A DNA stretch of 64,000 nucleotides from Firmicutes bacterium UBA6113 (GTDB lineage: Bacteria; Bacillota; Clostridia; Tissierellales; Sedimentibacteraceae). The notes beneath the pieces were generated by a model. That model did not search any database, had not been told where the DNA came from, and saw only the letters and a list, made by a program, of their open reading frames with translations. The position numbers and the translations under genes are program-made. This document shows positions 34,779 through 43,072 of this stretch, one piece after another (the stretch's first letter is position 1; every line of letters starts with the position of its first letter). The DNA lies in the NCBI GenBank assembly GCA_002422545.1, contig DIWF01000005.1, positions 33,869 to 97,868 of the forward strand, read 5' to 3'.

Positions 34779-36191
34779 TTATTTTGCTCCCTGCAATGCA
34801 CCGCCTGCAATGTCATCATCATCACTGCCAAAGCGGTCTGCAATTTGTTCGATTTTTGTGCTGTATATAATCTTAAGGAATGCTATGCTCATTACAAGAG
34901 AAGCTACTTCTGCAATTGGATACGACCACCAAACAAGGTTCACATTTCCCGTCATTGAAAGCAGGTATGCTGCAGGAACAAGGACAACAAGCTGCCTGCC
35001 CACTGAAACCATGAGGCTCATTACACCGTTTCCAAACGCCTGAAAAACAGAACCTGCCACAACGGAAAATCCTGCAAAAATATAACTGAGGCTTATAATC
35101 CTTAGAGCAGGAATTCCAATACTTATCATGTCGTCGGAAGCGTTGAAAAGCAAAAGCATATTTTCAGGGTACAGCTGAATTATTAAAAGTGCCACAAGCA
35201 TTATTCCAATCGCAATTTCTATGCTCAATCTTATTGTATGAATTATTCTTTCCTTGTATTTGGCGCCATAATTGTATGAAATTATGGGAACCATGCCATT
35301 GTTAAGTCCAAACACCGGCATGAACGCAAAACTTTGAAGTTTATAGTACACTCCAAACACAGCTGCAGCAGTTGCCGTAAATTTCATCAGTATGTTATTT
35401 ATGCAATATGTTGTAACAGAAGTGATTGAAAGCATTATTATTGATGGAACACCAATTGCATAGATTTTCTTTATTGTATTCAGATTAGGTCGGAAGCCTC
35501 TTGCCTGAATTTTAATTTCACGGTTAAATTTGATGTTGAAAAAAACAGCCAACAGCCATGCAGCAATTTGTCCTATAACAGTGGCTACAGCTGCTCCTTT
35601 TATTCCCATTTCAGGCATACCAAACAGACCGAATATTAAAATAGGATCAAGGATAATGTTTATGATTGCGCCTATGCCCTGTGTAATCATGGTGAATAGG
35701 GTTTTTCCAGTGGACTGCAGCAGACGCTCAAATGTTACCTGTCCGAAAATTCCAATAGAAGCAATACAGCAAACATATAAGTATGAAATTCCATATTCAA
35801 TTATTTCAACGTTGTTTGTCTGGGCGCCAAAATAAGGTCTGACAAATGTCATTCCAAAAACAAGGAATAACAGGTAGCTTAAAAATGCAAGAAAGATTCC
35901 ATTGTCTGCTATGCTGTTTACTTCTTCCATGTTTTTCTCTCCAAGATTTTTTGAGAGCAATGCATTAATTCCAACACCTGTTCCTACTGCAATTGCAACC
36001 ATAAGATTCTGAACAGGAAATGCCAGTGATACTGCAGTCAGGGCATCCTCGCTTATTCTTGCAACAAATATGCTGTCAACAACATTATATAAAGCCTGTA
36101 CTACCATTGATATCATCATTGGTATAGACATACTAACGAGTAATTTTCTAACAGGCATTACACCCATTTTGTTTTCTTTGATTTGTTCCAT
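34779..36191 (-). CDS. MATE family efflux transporter
   Basis: About 470 residues when started at the ATG at 36191, which has AAGGAGG upstream; a longer frame to 36281 has no ribosome site. Twelve membrane helices, with the MATE pattern VRKLLVSMSIPMMISMVVQA, YNVVDSIFVARISEDALTAV and the mirrored second half SIIMLSITSVTTYCINNILM. These pumps export drugs or metabolites with Na+ or H+. The tail after the last helix is Asp-rich (SDDDDI). No regulator is adjacent, so the substrate is unknown. Confidence 0.92.
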   Translation of the reverse strand: MEQIKENKMGVMPVRKLLVSMSIPMMISMVVQALYNVVDSIFVARISEDALTAVSLAFPVQNLMVAIAVGTGVGINALLSKNLGEKNMEEVNSIADNGIFLAFLSYLLFLVFGMTFVRPYFGAQTNNVEIIEYGISYLYVCCIASIGIFGQVTFERLLQSTGKTLFTMITQGIGAIINIILDPILIFGLFGMPEMGIKGAAVATVIGQIAAWLLAVFFNIKFNREIKIQARGFRPNLNTIKKIYAIGVPSIIMLSITSVTTYCINNILMKFTATAAAVFGVYYKLQSFAFMPVFGLNNGMVPIISYNYGAKYKERIIHTIRLSIEIAIGIMLVALLIIQLYPENMLLLFNASDDMISIGIPALRIISLSYIFAGFSVVAGSVFQAFGNGVMSLMVSVGRQLVVLVPAAYLLSMTGNVNLVWWSYPIAEVASLVMSIAFLKIIYSTKIEQIADRFGSDDDDIAGGALQGAK

Positions 36192-36304
36192 TTTGTCCTC
36201 CTTTAAGTCAAGAAAAAAAAGCTGCCTGAGCAACTTTTTATTGCAAAACAATATTATATTCCTAATGATATAATAAGTCAACCGAAGTATTACATCTGCT
36301 TATT

Positions 36305-36856
36305 TTAATTTTCCGCACTGATGTATTCATCCACTGTCATGACTTGGGCAAACATGCCTTTCAAAGATGCCATAAACACATCATGAACCACGCTTGCATG
36401 AATTTCTCCATTTTTTGTGTTCAAATTCTTTGTTGTGCACGCATCCTCAAGGACAGTAACGTCGTATCCGTAATTTTGCGCTGCACGGACAGTTGTGTCA
36501 ATGCACATATGGCTCATCATTCCTGCTACAACCAACTTTTCTGCCTTTAAATTATCCAGGCGTGACTTGAGATCAGTATTAAGAAATGAACTCGGGTATT
36601 TTTTTTCAATTACAATTTCACCTTCAACAGGCATGACGTTTTTATGAATTTCACATTTTCTCATCAATTCCTGCTGAGATATTTTATCATCCTTGAAAAG
36701 ATGTTTTATATAGATTACAGGTAAATTCTTGCTTCTGAAATGATTCAATATATTAGCAGCTTTTAAAGATGCTTCTTCAGCATTGAATAATTTATAACTT
36801 CCTTCCTCAAAATACATGTTTTGAATATCAATTATAATCAGTACTGTATCATTCAT
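36305..36856 (-). CDS. cysteine hydrolase, isochorismatase-like family
   Basis: About 183 residues from the ATG at 36856 (AGGAG upstream). The catalytic triad is visible: Asp in VLIIIDIQNMYF, Lys in IVIEKKYPSSFLNTDL and the nucleophilic Cys in VVAGMMSHMCIDTTVRAA. The cis-peptide type motif GMMSHMC matches nicotinamidase and related amidases. The substrate is not evident. It follows an Old Yellow Enzyme gene fragment and hutD. Confidence 0.9.
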   Translation of the reverse strand: MNDTVLIIIDIQNMYFEEGSYKLFNAEEASLKAANILNHFRSKNLPVIYIKHLFKDDKISQQELMRKCEIHKNVMPVEGEIVIEKKYPSSFLNTDLKSRLDNLKAEKLVVAGMMSHMCIDTTVRAAQNYGYDVTVLEDACTTKNLNTKNGEIHASVVHDVFMASLKGMFAQVMTVDEYISAEN

Positions 36857-36870
36857 CGCTATGCTCCTAA

Positions 36871-36954
36871 TCATATATTTTCAATTGCATTTCTTGCCCA
36901 GTCTGAATCGGCTAATATTGCCCCGACTCCGATAAAATCAGCCTTACCTTCCAT
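36871..36954 (-). pseudogene. C-terminal fragment of an NADH:flavin oxidoreductase (Old Yellow Enzyme family)
   Basis: Twenty-seven codons read MEGKADFIGVGAILADSDWA and end RNAIENI-stop. The GKADFIGVG..LAD..WA string is the usual C-terminus of OYE-type flavin oxidoreductases. The rest of the gene is missing; the upstream sequence is the intact hutD gene, overlapping by 11 bases in another frame. No ribosome site is present. This looks like the scar of a deleted gene. Confidence 0.6.
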
Positions 36955-37567
36955 GAGAAGACTTCATATCAATGCAGCATATATCCATCCGCACAAGTTT
37001 TGAATCTTTAAGTACAGCATTAATTTCAACACCATCTTCCACATTTTCAAGTATTGCCATATCTCCCTCAGATATTTCAATCTTTTCGCCTGTTGACACT
37101 TCAAAAACAGCTTCACCTTTACCGCAGTAAAATGCATTGAAATCAAATGTCTTATTACATTCTGTGCAAAATTCATTTTTAAGAATCCCATCATTTTCTA
37201 CAACTGTCATCTTTCCATGGCAGCTTTTTGAGAGCATCATGTTGAAATCCGTAACCTTGCCTGCTGCTGAAGATTCCCACCCTCCGTCAAACACATCTAT
37301 ATCTTTGTACGGCTCCATGACCAGATCATAGTGGTTTTTGTGAAAAACATGGGCATTCCCTTCAAGCATGATTAAATGTCTGGTGTAATTTTCAAGATTG
37401 GTGTATTTTGCTTCCTCTTCGCTGTAAGACTCGGCCATGCTGAGCCTAAATGAAAAATTCCTTGCAGCATAAGAAGAATTTACAGGATAAATAAAGTACT
37501 GCCTGCTTTCTCCACCTGCCCATTTTGAAGTTATAACATCATTTTTTTTAATTAATGTGATTTTCAA
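36944..37567 (-). CDS. HutD/Ves family protein
   Basis: 207 residues with the family opening SKWAGGESRQYFIYPVNSSY and FSFRLSMAES, then LIMLEGNAHVFH and FDGGWESSAAGKVTDFNMML. The double-stranded beta-helix fold is cupin-like. HutD lies in histidine utilisation operons elsewhere, but no hut genes are nearby. The start codon is TTG with GGAGG 5 bases upstream. Its 3' end runs into the OYE fragment, so it may have acquired its present C-terminus at a deletion joint. Confidence 0.82.
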   Translation of the reverse strand: MKITLIKKNDVITSKWAGGESRQYFIYPVNSSYAARNFSFRLSMAESYSEEEAKYTNLENYTRHLIMLEGNAHVFHKNHYDLVMEPYKDIDVFDGGWESSAAGKVTDFNMMLSKSCHGKMTVVENDGILKNEFCTECNKTFDFNAFYCGKGEAVFEVSTGEKIEISEGDMAILENVEDGVEINAVLKDSKLVRMDICCIDMKSSHGR

Positions 37568-37628
37568 AGCAACCTCCTTGTAAAATTAATATAGTAATAA
37601 TTTTCTTAAGTATTTTCGGTCACAAATA

Positions 37629-37955
37629 CTAAAAGTGCTCTCCGTTTTCGTAATATCTGCTTTTTTCAAGAGCTTGAAAAACAACGTCCACATTTTTATA
37701 TCCCAATAGATTTATGTGCTTTGTAATTATCATAGCTGTTTTGTCTTGAACTTCCTGCCCTCTGTCAAACCATAAAACTTCGACAACCGGAAGACCTTCC
37801 ACAACTTTTTCATCCATTATGAAAGAAGAATTTATTACCTCTATGCTGAAATATTCTCTAGGACACTGAATTAACTCCTGAAGATCATCAATCAACAATT
37901 TGCTTATTGTCAAAGCCTTGTTCATATCTATTGCTCTAAATCTTAATGCTGGCAT
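37629..37955 (-). CDS. DUF1904 family protein
   Basis: 108 residues, typical for this family of small cytoplasmic proteins with a tautomerase-like look. Recognised by MPALRFRAIDMNKALTISKL, CPREYFSIEVINSSFI and VVEVLWFDRGQEVQDKTA. Pro-2 after the initiator Met is the residue that would be catalytic in tautomerases. No partner is obvious. The function is unknown. Confidence 0.82.
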   Translation of the reverse strand: MPALRFRAIDMNKALTISKLLIDDLQELIQCPREYFSIEVINSSFIMDEKVVEGLPVVEVLWFDRGQEVQDKTAMIITKHINLLGYKNVDVVFQALEKSRYYENGEHF

Positions 37956-38065
37956 AGTAACCTCTCTCTTTTAATATATTTATATTATTTTAACATATTG
38001 GATTAAAAGATGCACCAAAAATAGAACATATATCAGCAATTATGATTAACAGTCGTCAAATATAC

Positions 38066-38097
38066 TAAAAAGACGATTCTTCCTAGAATCGTCTTTC
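38066..38097 (-). terminator. rho-independent terminator after the CWB2-like gene
   Basis: AAAGACGATTCT-N4-AGAATCGTCTTT with a T run on the minus strand, 20 bases after the stop codon. Confidence 0.92.
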
Positions 38098-38116
38098 AAC
38101 TCCTTATTTTTCTAAA

Positions 38117-39226
38117 TTAGTGCTCCATCTTTGACATAATATCCATTACTTCCTCTACTGCAACCTGAGTTTCATGGGATATGTCTGAAAAACTTCCTAA
38201 AATGTAGCTGTGCATGTATGGCGGCATGTGGCCCATTTCCTTTAACGGATTGACACTGGTTACATATTCCCGGACCGATGCAGGCATGGAATTTCTGTCT
38301 ACAAACAAAAGAGGCGTATGTTTGCCTAAGTGAGCAAGAATGACACTGGACACAAGGTGATGCCACTTGCTGAGTTCTCCGAATGAAAATGCCCAGCCAT
38401 TTCTTGTATTGTGCTTCCATCCGAAATCATCAACTGGACTTTGGTATCTTGCAAAATTTATTGCTATGGTGTAGGGGTCGTTTCCACTGATTCTTTGAAT
38501 GGTTCCTGTAATTGAATTCCTTATTTGCGCTTCCACATTTTCACTGACTGTCCTTGTGGAACCCACTATAAAATAGTTCTTTCCGCGGTTGCTTAAAATA
38601 AAATTTTGTATGGGCTGCGGTATTGAATTTTGCTGTACTAATATGATGGGAACATCCATGTGAGCCGCATAAAACGCTGCCGGAATCCCCTCGGAATAAT
38701 CCTCTCCTGATATTACCATTATGTCTTTTTTACCAATTTCAGATTCTGAAGGAACAACGTTGAATCTGAAATCAATAATATCATAACAAGCTCTGTAAAC
38801 ATCTTCAAAGGTTGTTATTCTGTAAGTAGAAAAACCAAGCGCCACTAATGCATTTTCTATGGCTGATGATATGGGACCAACAACAAGTATCTGCGCCGGC
38901 ACATTGTTTCCGGTTGGTGACAACCTCAATATTTCGTTTAAAATAATTGGCGGTATAAAGTTTCTGTCAGTGAACATTATTGGTGCATTTATTGGAAAGT
39001 GAACAATACTGGATGCGCAAACTCCGTACTGCCACTTGTCGTAAGGTACGATGATGATAGCATTTGGGCGCCAGCTTATATTGGTGCTTGGATATATCAT
39101 ATTTGTAACTGCAACATTATAAGTATATATATCGTCGAAGTTTATTCTTGTAGTATTGGCTGTATCTAAAATCGGATTAAACACCCCCGGCGTCTGCTGC
39201 ATTGATACATTGTTATACATAGACAT
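38117..39226 (-). CDS. cell-wall-binding-repeat-2-like protein without signal peptide
   Basis: About 369 residues from an ATG at 39226 (GGTGAG upstream). The middle and C-terminal parts repeat the pattern of putative cell-wall-binding repeat 2: APIMFTDRNFIPPIILNEI, AQILVVGPISSAIENALVAL, KNYFIVGSTRTVSENVEAQI and TPLLFVDRNSMPASVREYV. Proteins with this repeat normally carry a signal peptide, and none is present here. A Phe/Asn/Trp-rich N-terminus precedes the repeats. It may be a spore or cytoplasmic variant. The call is by pattern only. Confidence 0.65.
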   Translation of the reverse strand: MSMYNNVSMQQTPGVFNPILDTANTTRINFDDIYTYNVAVTNMIYPSTNISWRPNAIIIVPYDKWQYGVCASSIVHFPINAPIMFTDRNFIPPIILNEILRLSPTGNNVPAQILVVGPISSAIENALVALGFSTYRITTFEDVYRACYDIIDFRFNVVPSESEIGKKDIMVISGEDYSEGIPAAFYAAHMDVPIILVQQNSIPQPIQNFILSNRGKNYFIVGSTRTVSENVEAQIRNSITGTIQRISGNDPYTIAINFARYQSPVDDFGWKHNTRNGWAFSFGELSKWHHLVSSVILAHLGKHTPLLFVDRNSMPASVREYVTSVNPLKEMGHMPPYMHSYILGSFSDISHETQVAVEEVMDIMSKMEH

Positions 39227-39367
39227 GAACTCACCTGCTTTTTTTAATTTAGTATATGAATATAGTTGCTGCTTTGACATACCTAATTTGTTTTTTCCAA
39301 AACAAATACGAATTTGATCAATTTAAAAAATTAAAAATTGAAGAAATATACGAAATATCTGGAAGAA

Positions 39368-39401
39368 TAAAAAGGCTGCAGATAATACGTCTGCAGCCTG
39401 T
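39368..39401 (-). terminator. rho-independent terminator after the PrpR-type activator gene
   Basis: On the minus strand AGGCTGCAG-N9-CTGCAGCCT is followed by TTTTATTC, a few bases after the stop. Confidence 0.9.
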
Positions 39402-39403
39402 TA

Positions 39404-41338
39404 TTATATATTTTCTTTTATTTCTTCTATATTCTTTAATCTGCGCCACAATGTGGTCACGCTTATGCCAAGCCTTTCTGCAGCCAAAGTTTTGTTTCCT
39501 CCGGTTTCTTCCAGAACATTTTTTATCATTTCACTTTCAATATTTTTCAATACACCTCTGTTTTCAGGAGACAATCCCAAATCCTGATTTTTTTCCTCAT
39601 CCGTCATGAATACGGGAGTTCCGACCGATGCCTCATCAATAACATCAATGTTAATTTCCTTGTTGCCTGAAAGTACAACACATCTTTCAATGAAATTTTC
39701 AAGCTGCCTTACATTTCCCGGCCAGTCGTAAAGAACAATCTTAGCCATAGATTCAGGTGATATGCCGTTTGTCTTGATGTTGAGCACGCTGCTTTTTTCG
39801 CTGAGGAAAAAATAAACCAGCTCGTAAAGATCCTCTTTTCTGTTTCTTAATGGGGGTATGTCAAGCCTCAGGACACAAAGTCTGTAGAACAGATCCTCCC
39901 TGAACTTTCCTTTTTCCACATACTTGTACAAATCCCTGTTAGTTGCAGCTATGACTCTGACATTTATGGGAATAACTTTGTCATCTCCTAATTTTACAAC
40001 TTCCTTTTCCTGAAGCACTCTTAGAAATCTTGCCTGCAGGCTTGGAGCCATTTCACTTATTTCATCGAGGAATATTGTTCCTCCGTGGGCAAGTTCAAAC
40101 AATCCTGTTTTTCCTCCCTTTCTTGCTCCCGTGAATGCTCCTTCCACATATCCGAAAAGTTCACTTTCCAGAAGGTTTTCAGGAAGCGCTGCACAGTTTA
40201 CAGCAACAAAGGGTTTGTCTCTTCTGATGCTTGCATTATGAATGCTTTGTGCAAAAAGTTCTTTTCCCGTTCCAGTCTCTCCCAAAATTAAAACCGTACT
40301 GTCGACCTTGGCATAAAGCCTGGCCTTTTCCTTGGTCAGCATGATTTCTCTGCTTTTGCCTTTAATCTCATCAAAATTTGTTTTTGCCACATGCCCTTTT
40401 TCAAGAAGTTTCTTCCTTATTTGGGTTTCCATCTTCTGAATTTTCTCAATTTCCTGGAACGTGGCAACAGCACCCACAACTTCTCCTTCAACCACTATGG
40501 GCACCCTGTTTGTCAAGATTGAAGTGTTTCCTATTTGCTGCAGCTCTCCAAGCTCTGCAACACCTGTCTTAAGAACCTGATTCATGCGCGTATTTTCAAC
40601 TACGCTGTCAACCGATCTGTTGATGGCGTTTTCGTAGAGAACTCCGGTAATTTTCTGCACAACAGGGTTAAAAACAGTAATAAGTCCATTTTTATTGATT
40701 CCAAGTATACCATCATAAGCAAAATCTATTATAGATTTTAGAATTTCTGCCTTTTCCATTTCCGAAAGCTGAACCTCCATGAGACCCTTTGCAAGATTTA
40801 TAGCTTCAGCTATTGCTTCTTTCCCTGTTTCAATCAGTACACCTTCAAGACCTTTTTTCTCCAACACTTCCATTACTGCATGGCCGCCTATAAAAACTCT
40901 GCACCCCGAAAGATACAAATAATTGATTCTTTGCTCAATTTCTCTTTCTGACCTAATTGTAGTTGTACTAATTCTTGCTGAAAAGGTTTTCTCAAGTATT
41001 GCACTGACTTTAATGTAAGTCTGAGCAAGGTCGTCAAAACCAACTATGCCGATTACATTTGAAATTTCTACTGCTTTGCTGATTGAATTTATTACGTCAT
41101 AACTGCCGAATTCAATGTTGACAACAGGTATGTCAACATTTCTTCTGATAAGATTGCCTGTCCCCCCGCGGCTTATAATTATATTAGCTCCGTCTTTAAC
41201 TGCCTTTCTTGCACATTTTAAACCTTCGCTGAATGAACCTTGAAAAACTTCGATATTTTCATTCAGCTCATTAACTACTTCATTTGCCATAAATGCCAAT
41301 TTTTCATCTGATGCAACAAATACAATTTTACCAATCAT
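39404..41338 (-). CDS. PrpR-type sigma-54-dependent activator (PrpR_N + PAS + AAA+ + Fis HTH)
   Basis: 644 residues. An N-terminal PrpR sensor domain (about 1-175) contains GANIIISRGGTGNLIRRNVD and IGVVGFDDLAQ-like IGIVGFDDLAQTYIKV. A PAS domain follows (about 200-300). The AAA+ domain has GETGTGKELFAQSIH, GAFTGARKGGKTG and GTIFLDEISEMAP. A Fis helix ends the chain (ETGGNKTLAAERLGISVTTL). PrpR domains sense organic acids or acyl-CoA-like signals. It is placed before two sigma-54-promoted carboxylate operons (promoters at 51992 and 56935) and is their likely activator. Confidence 0.94.
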   Translation of the reverse strand: MIGKIVFVASDEKLAFMANEVVNELNENIEVFQGSFSEGLKCARKAVKDGANIIISRGGTGNLIRRNVDIPVVNIEFGSYDVINSISKAVEISNVIGIVGFDDLAQTYIKVSAILEKTFSARISTTTIRSEREIEQRINYLYLSGCRVFIGGHAVMEVLEKKGLEGVLIETGKEAIAEAINLAKGLMEVQLSEMEKAEILKSIIDFAYDGILGINKNGLITVFNPVVQKITGVLYENAINRSVDSVVENTRMNQVLKTGVAELGELQQIGNTSILTNRVPIVVEGEVVGAVATFQEIEKIQKMETQIRKKLLEKGHVAKTNFDEIKGKSREIMLTKEKARLYAKVDSTVLILGETGTGKELFAQSIHNASIRRDKPFVAVNCAALPENLLESELFGYVEGAFTGARKGGKTGLFELAHGGTIFLDEISEMAPSLQARFLRVLQEKEVVKLGDDKVIPINVRVIAATNRDLYKYVEKGKFREDLFYRLCVLRLDIPPLRNRKEDLYELVYFFLSEKSSVLNIKTNGISPESMAKIVLYDWPGNVRQLENFIERCVVLSGNKEINIDVIDEASVGTPVFMTDEEKNQDLGLSPENRGVLKNIESEMIKNVLEETGGNKTLAAERLGISVTTLWRRLKNIEEIKENI

Positions 41339-41437
41339 AAATTCACCCCGTTAATTTACTGGCTTTTAATTATTATACTATTATTTTAGCATTATAAAAA
41401 TAATTTTATTGCAATTGACATAGCTATAATTATTAGG

Positions 41438-42286
41438 TTATTGATTTATAGCCTTGAACATCAGCTCAGCAGGAGGTTTTATACCGGTCCATATTTCAAA
41501 AGCCAATGCACCTTGGTAAACCAGCATCTTAAGTCCTTCTACTGTCTTGCATCCAATTTCTTCCGCTTCTTTCAAAAGTTTTGTTTTTCTCGGGTTGTAA
41601 ACAGCATCGCACACAGTAAGCGAAGGACAGAGCAGTTCCCTGTCCAGAGGGCTAGAATCAATGTAAGGTGACATTCCTACGCTTGTTGTATTTATGAGAA
41701 CATGGCAGTCCGTAATTGCTTCTTTCATTTCTTCGTATTCATGTTTTACAGCCAGGCAATTTGCTCCTGACTGCTTAGTTATGTCTTCAGTCAGTGACAC
41801 TGCCTTTTCATATGTTCTGTTGCATATGTAAATTTTATTTGCATTGTTCATGGCAAGAGTCATACTTATTGCTCTTGAAGCTCCACCGCTTCCAAGTATA
41901 AAAACATTTTTTCCATCTATTTTTGTTCCTGTGCTCTCCTCGAATGATTTCAAAAATCCCATGCCGTCTGTGTTATAACCCTTGAGACTTCCCTCATTAA
42001 CCGCGACAGTGTTCACGGCACCTATGCATTTTGCATACTCGTCCACTTCATCAAGATACTTCATTATTTCTATTTTATGAGGTATTGTAACATTAAAGCC
42101 TTCAAAGTTCATCTTAGCCATTCCCTTTACAACTGTTTCCAGGTTTTCAGGCGATACCTCTATGGGAATATAGATTTTGTCAAGACCTAAACTCTCAAAT
42201 GCCGCGCTATGCATGAGTGGAGAAAGTGAGTGCCCCAAAGGATAACCCAATAGACCAATTAATTTTGTTTTAGTGCTTATAATCAT
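41438..42286 (-). CDS. aroE: shikimate dehydrogenase
   Basis: 282 residues with the standard motifs GYPLGHSLSPLMHSAAFESL, FNVTIPHK, IGAVNTV, the dinucleotide-binding VFILGSGGASRAISMTLA and the late LKMLVYQGALAFEIWTG. It reduces 3-dehydroshikimate with NADPH in aromatic amino acid synthesis. It lies alone upstream of the PrpR-type activator, with no other aro genes nearby. A paralogue specialised for quinate or another hydroxy acid is therefore possible, though the catalytic Lys in TIPHK and Asp in AYNTDGMGF are conserved. Confidence 0.92.
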   Translation of the reverse strand: MIISTKTKLIGLLGYPLGHSLSPLMHSAAFESLGLDKIYIPIEVSPENLETVVKGMAKMNFEGFNVTIPHKIEIMKYLDEVDEYAKCIGAVNTVAVNEGSLKGYNTDGMGFLKSFEESTGTKIDGKNVFILGSGGASRAISMTLAMNNANKIYICNRTYEKAVSLTEDITKQSGANCLAVKHEYEEMKEAITDCHVLINTTSVGMSPYIDSSPLDRELLCPSLTVCDAVYNPRKTKLLKEAEEIGCKTVEGLKMLVYQGALAFEIWTGIKPPAELMFKAINQ

Positions 42287-42394
42287 GCAATACCTCCATT
42301 ATGTAATAATAATTGTTTATTATTATAACATAATAAACAACATGTCCATATCTTTTTTTGTCGCATTAAGTATTTTTTATCAATCTAAAGCAAA

Positions 42395-42427
42395 CAGCTT
42401 AAACACGCTGATGCGAAGTTTAAGCTG
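42395..42427 (-). terminator. hairpin after the cupin gene, probable terminator of the large carboxylate operon
   Basis: CAGCTTAAAC-N13-GTTTAAGCTG, located about 30 bases after the cupin stop and followed by a weak T-rich stretch on the minus strand. Confidence 0.65.
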
Positions 42428-42455
42428 CTCAAGAAATATTTAATTTTTGTAGAGA

Positions 42456-42821
42456 TTATTTTTGTTCAAGGTGGTCTGCCAGCGGAGGTCCGTATGCCCA
42501 TACTATTTTAAATGGTGTGTCACCTGTGTTTTCTATCTGATGATCTACTCCCAGAGGTGAAAATATTGCAGTACCGGGATACAGGTCATATACTTCATCG
42601 TCGCATGTGAGCCTTCCGGTGCCTTCAATAACGAACATTGCCTCTTCGGAATCCGTGTGCTTGTGAAACGGAATGCCGCTTCCTGGTTCTGACACGTTTG
42701 TTCCCATTGCAATCTTAGTTGCCCCCACTGTATGTTCGCTTATAAGTACTTTTGATACCCTAGGCCAGGGTGTTTTTTTAGTTCCTTCAATTTCACTTTC
42801 TCTAACAATAACTTTTGTCAT
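42456..42821 (-). CDS. cupin-domain protein
   Basis: 121 residues, a single small cupin barrel. Metal-type residues appear in PGSGIPFHKHTDSEEAMFVI (H-x-H...E) and in the second motif FSPLGVDHQIENTGD. It is the last gene of the operon beginning at 51958, 24 bases after the MoaD-like gene. It could be an isomerase, a decarboxylase-type enzyme or a sensor of the substrate. No closer assignment is possible. Confidence 0.87.
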   Translation of the reverse strand: MTKVIVRESEIEGTKKTPWPRVSKVLISEHTVGATKIAMGTNVSEPGSGIPFHKHTDSEEAMFVIEGTGRLTCDDEVYDLYPGTAIFSPLGVDHQIENTGDTPFKIVWAYGPPLADHLEQK

Positions 42822-42845
42822 GATGATTCTCCTCTCATTATTTTA

Positions 42846-43070
42846 TTAGCCACCTTCCAGGTGCGGAAAAATTTGTACTACATCATTTTCTTTGACAATA
42901 CAATTCAGTGGTGCCCATGTCTTGTTTTTAATGACCATTCCCACCTCTTCTGGTGAGATTCCTATTTCGCTTAAAATATCGCAAAGCTTCCTGCTTCCTT
43001 TTGTATCAAGTATTATTTCTTCTTTTCCGGCTTCTTTTATTAACGCAAGATTTAATTTAATTTTTACCAT
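42846..43070 (-). CDS. MoaD/ThiS-like sulfur carrier protein
   Basis: 74 residues with a beta-grasp pattern, ending in the diagnostic C-terminal Gly-Gly (PHLEGG). It starts 2 bases after the stop of the aldehyde ferredoxin oxidoreductase gene. AOR enzymes need a tungsten or molybdenum pterin cofactor whose dithiolene sulfur is supplied by a MoaD-type protein. A dedicated carrier next to AOR therefore makes sense and is seen in other anaerobes. Confidence 0.88.
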   Translation of the reverse strand: MVKIKLNLALIKEAGKEEIILDTKGSRKLCDILSEIGISPEEVGMVIKNKTWAPLNCIVKENDVVQIFPHLEGG

Positions 43071-43072
43071 GT

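Noticed and set aside
39256..39609. Plus-strand frame of about 117 codons, and similar plus-strand frames throughout
   Set aside because: They run antisense to well-recognised minus-strand genes and have no ribosome site or family likeness.
41438..42286. aroE as part of the carboxylate operon
   Set aside because: A hairpin at 42395-42427 and a 170-base gap separate it from the cupin gene; no functional link is visible.
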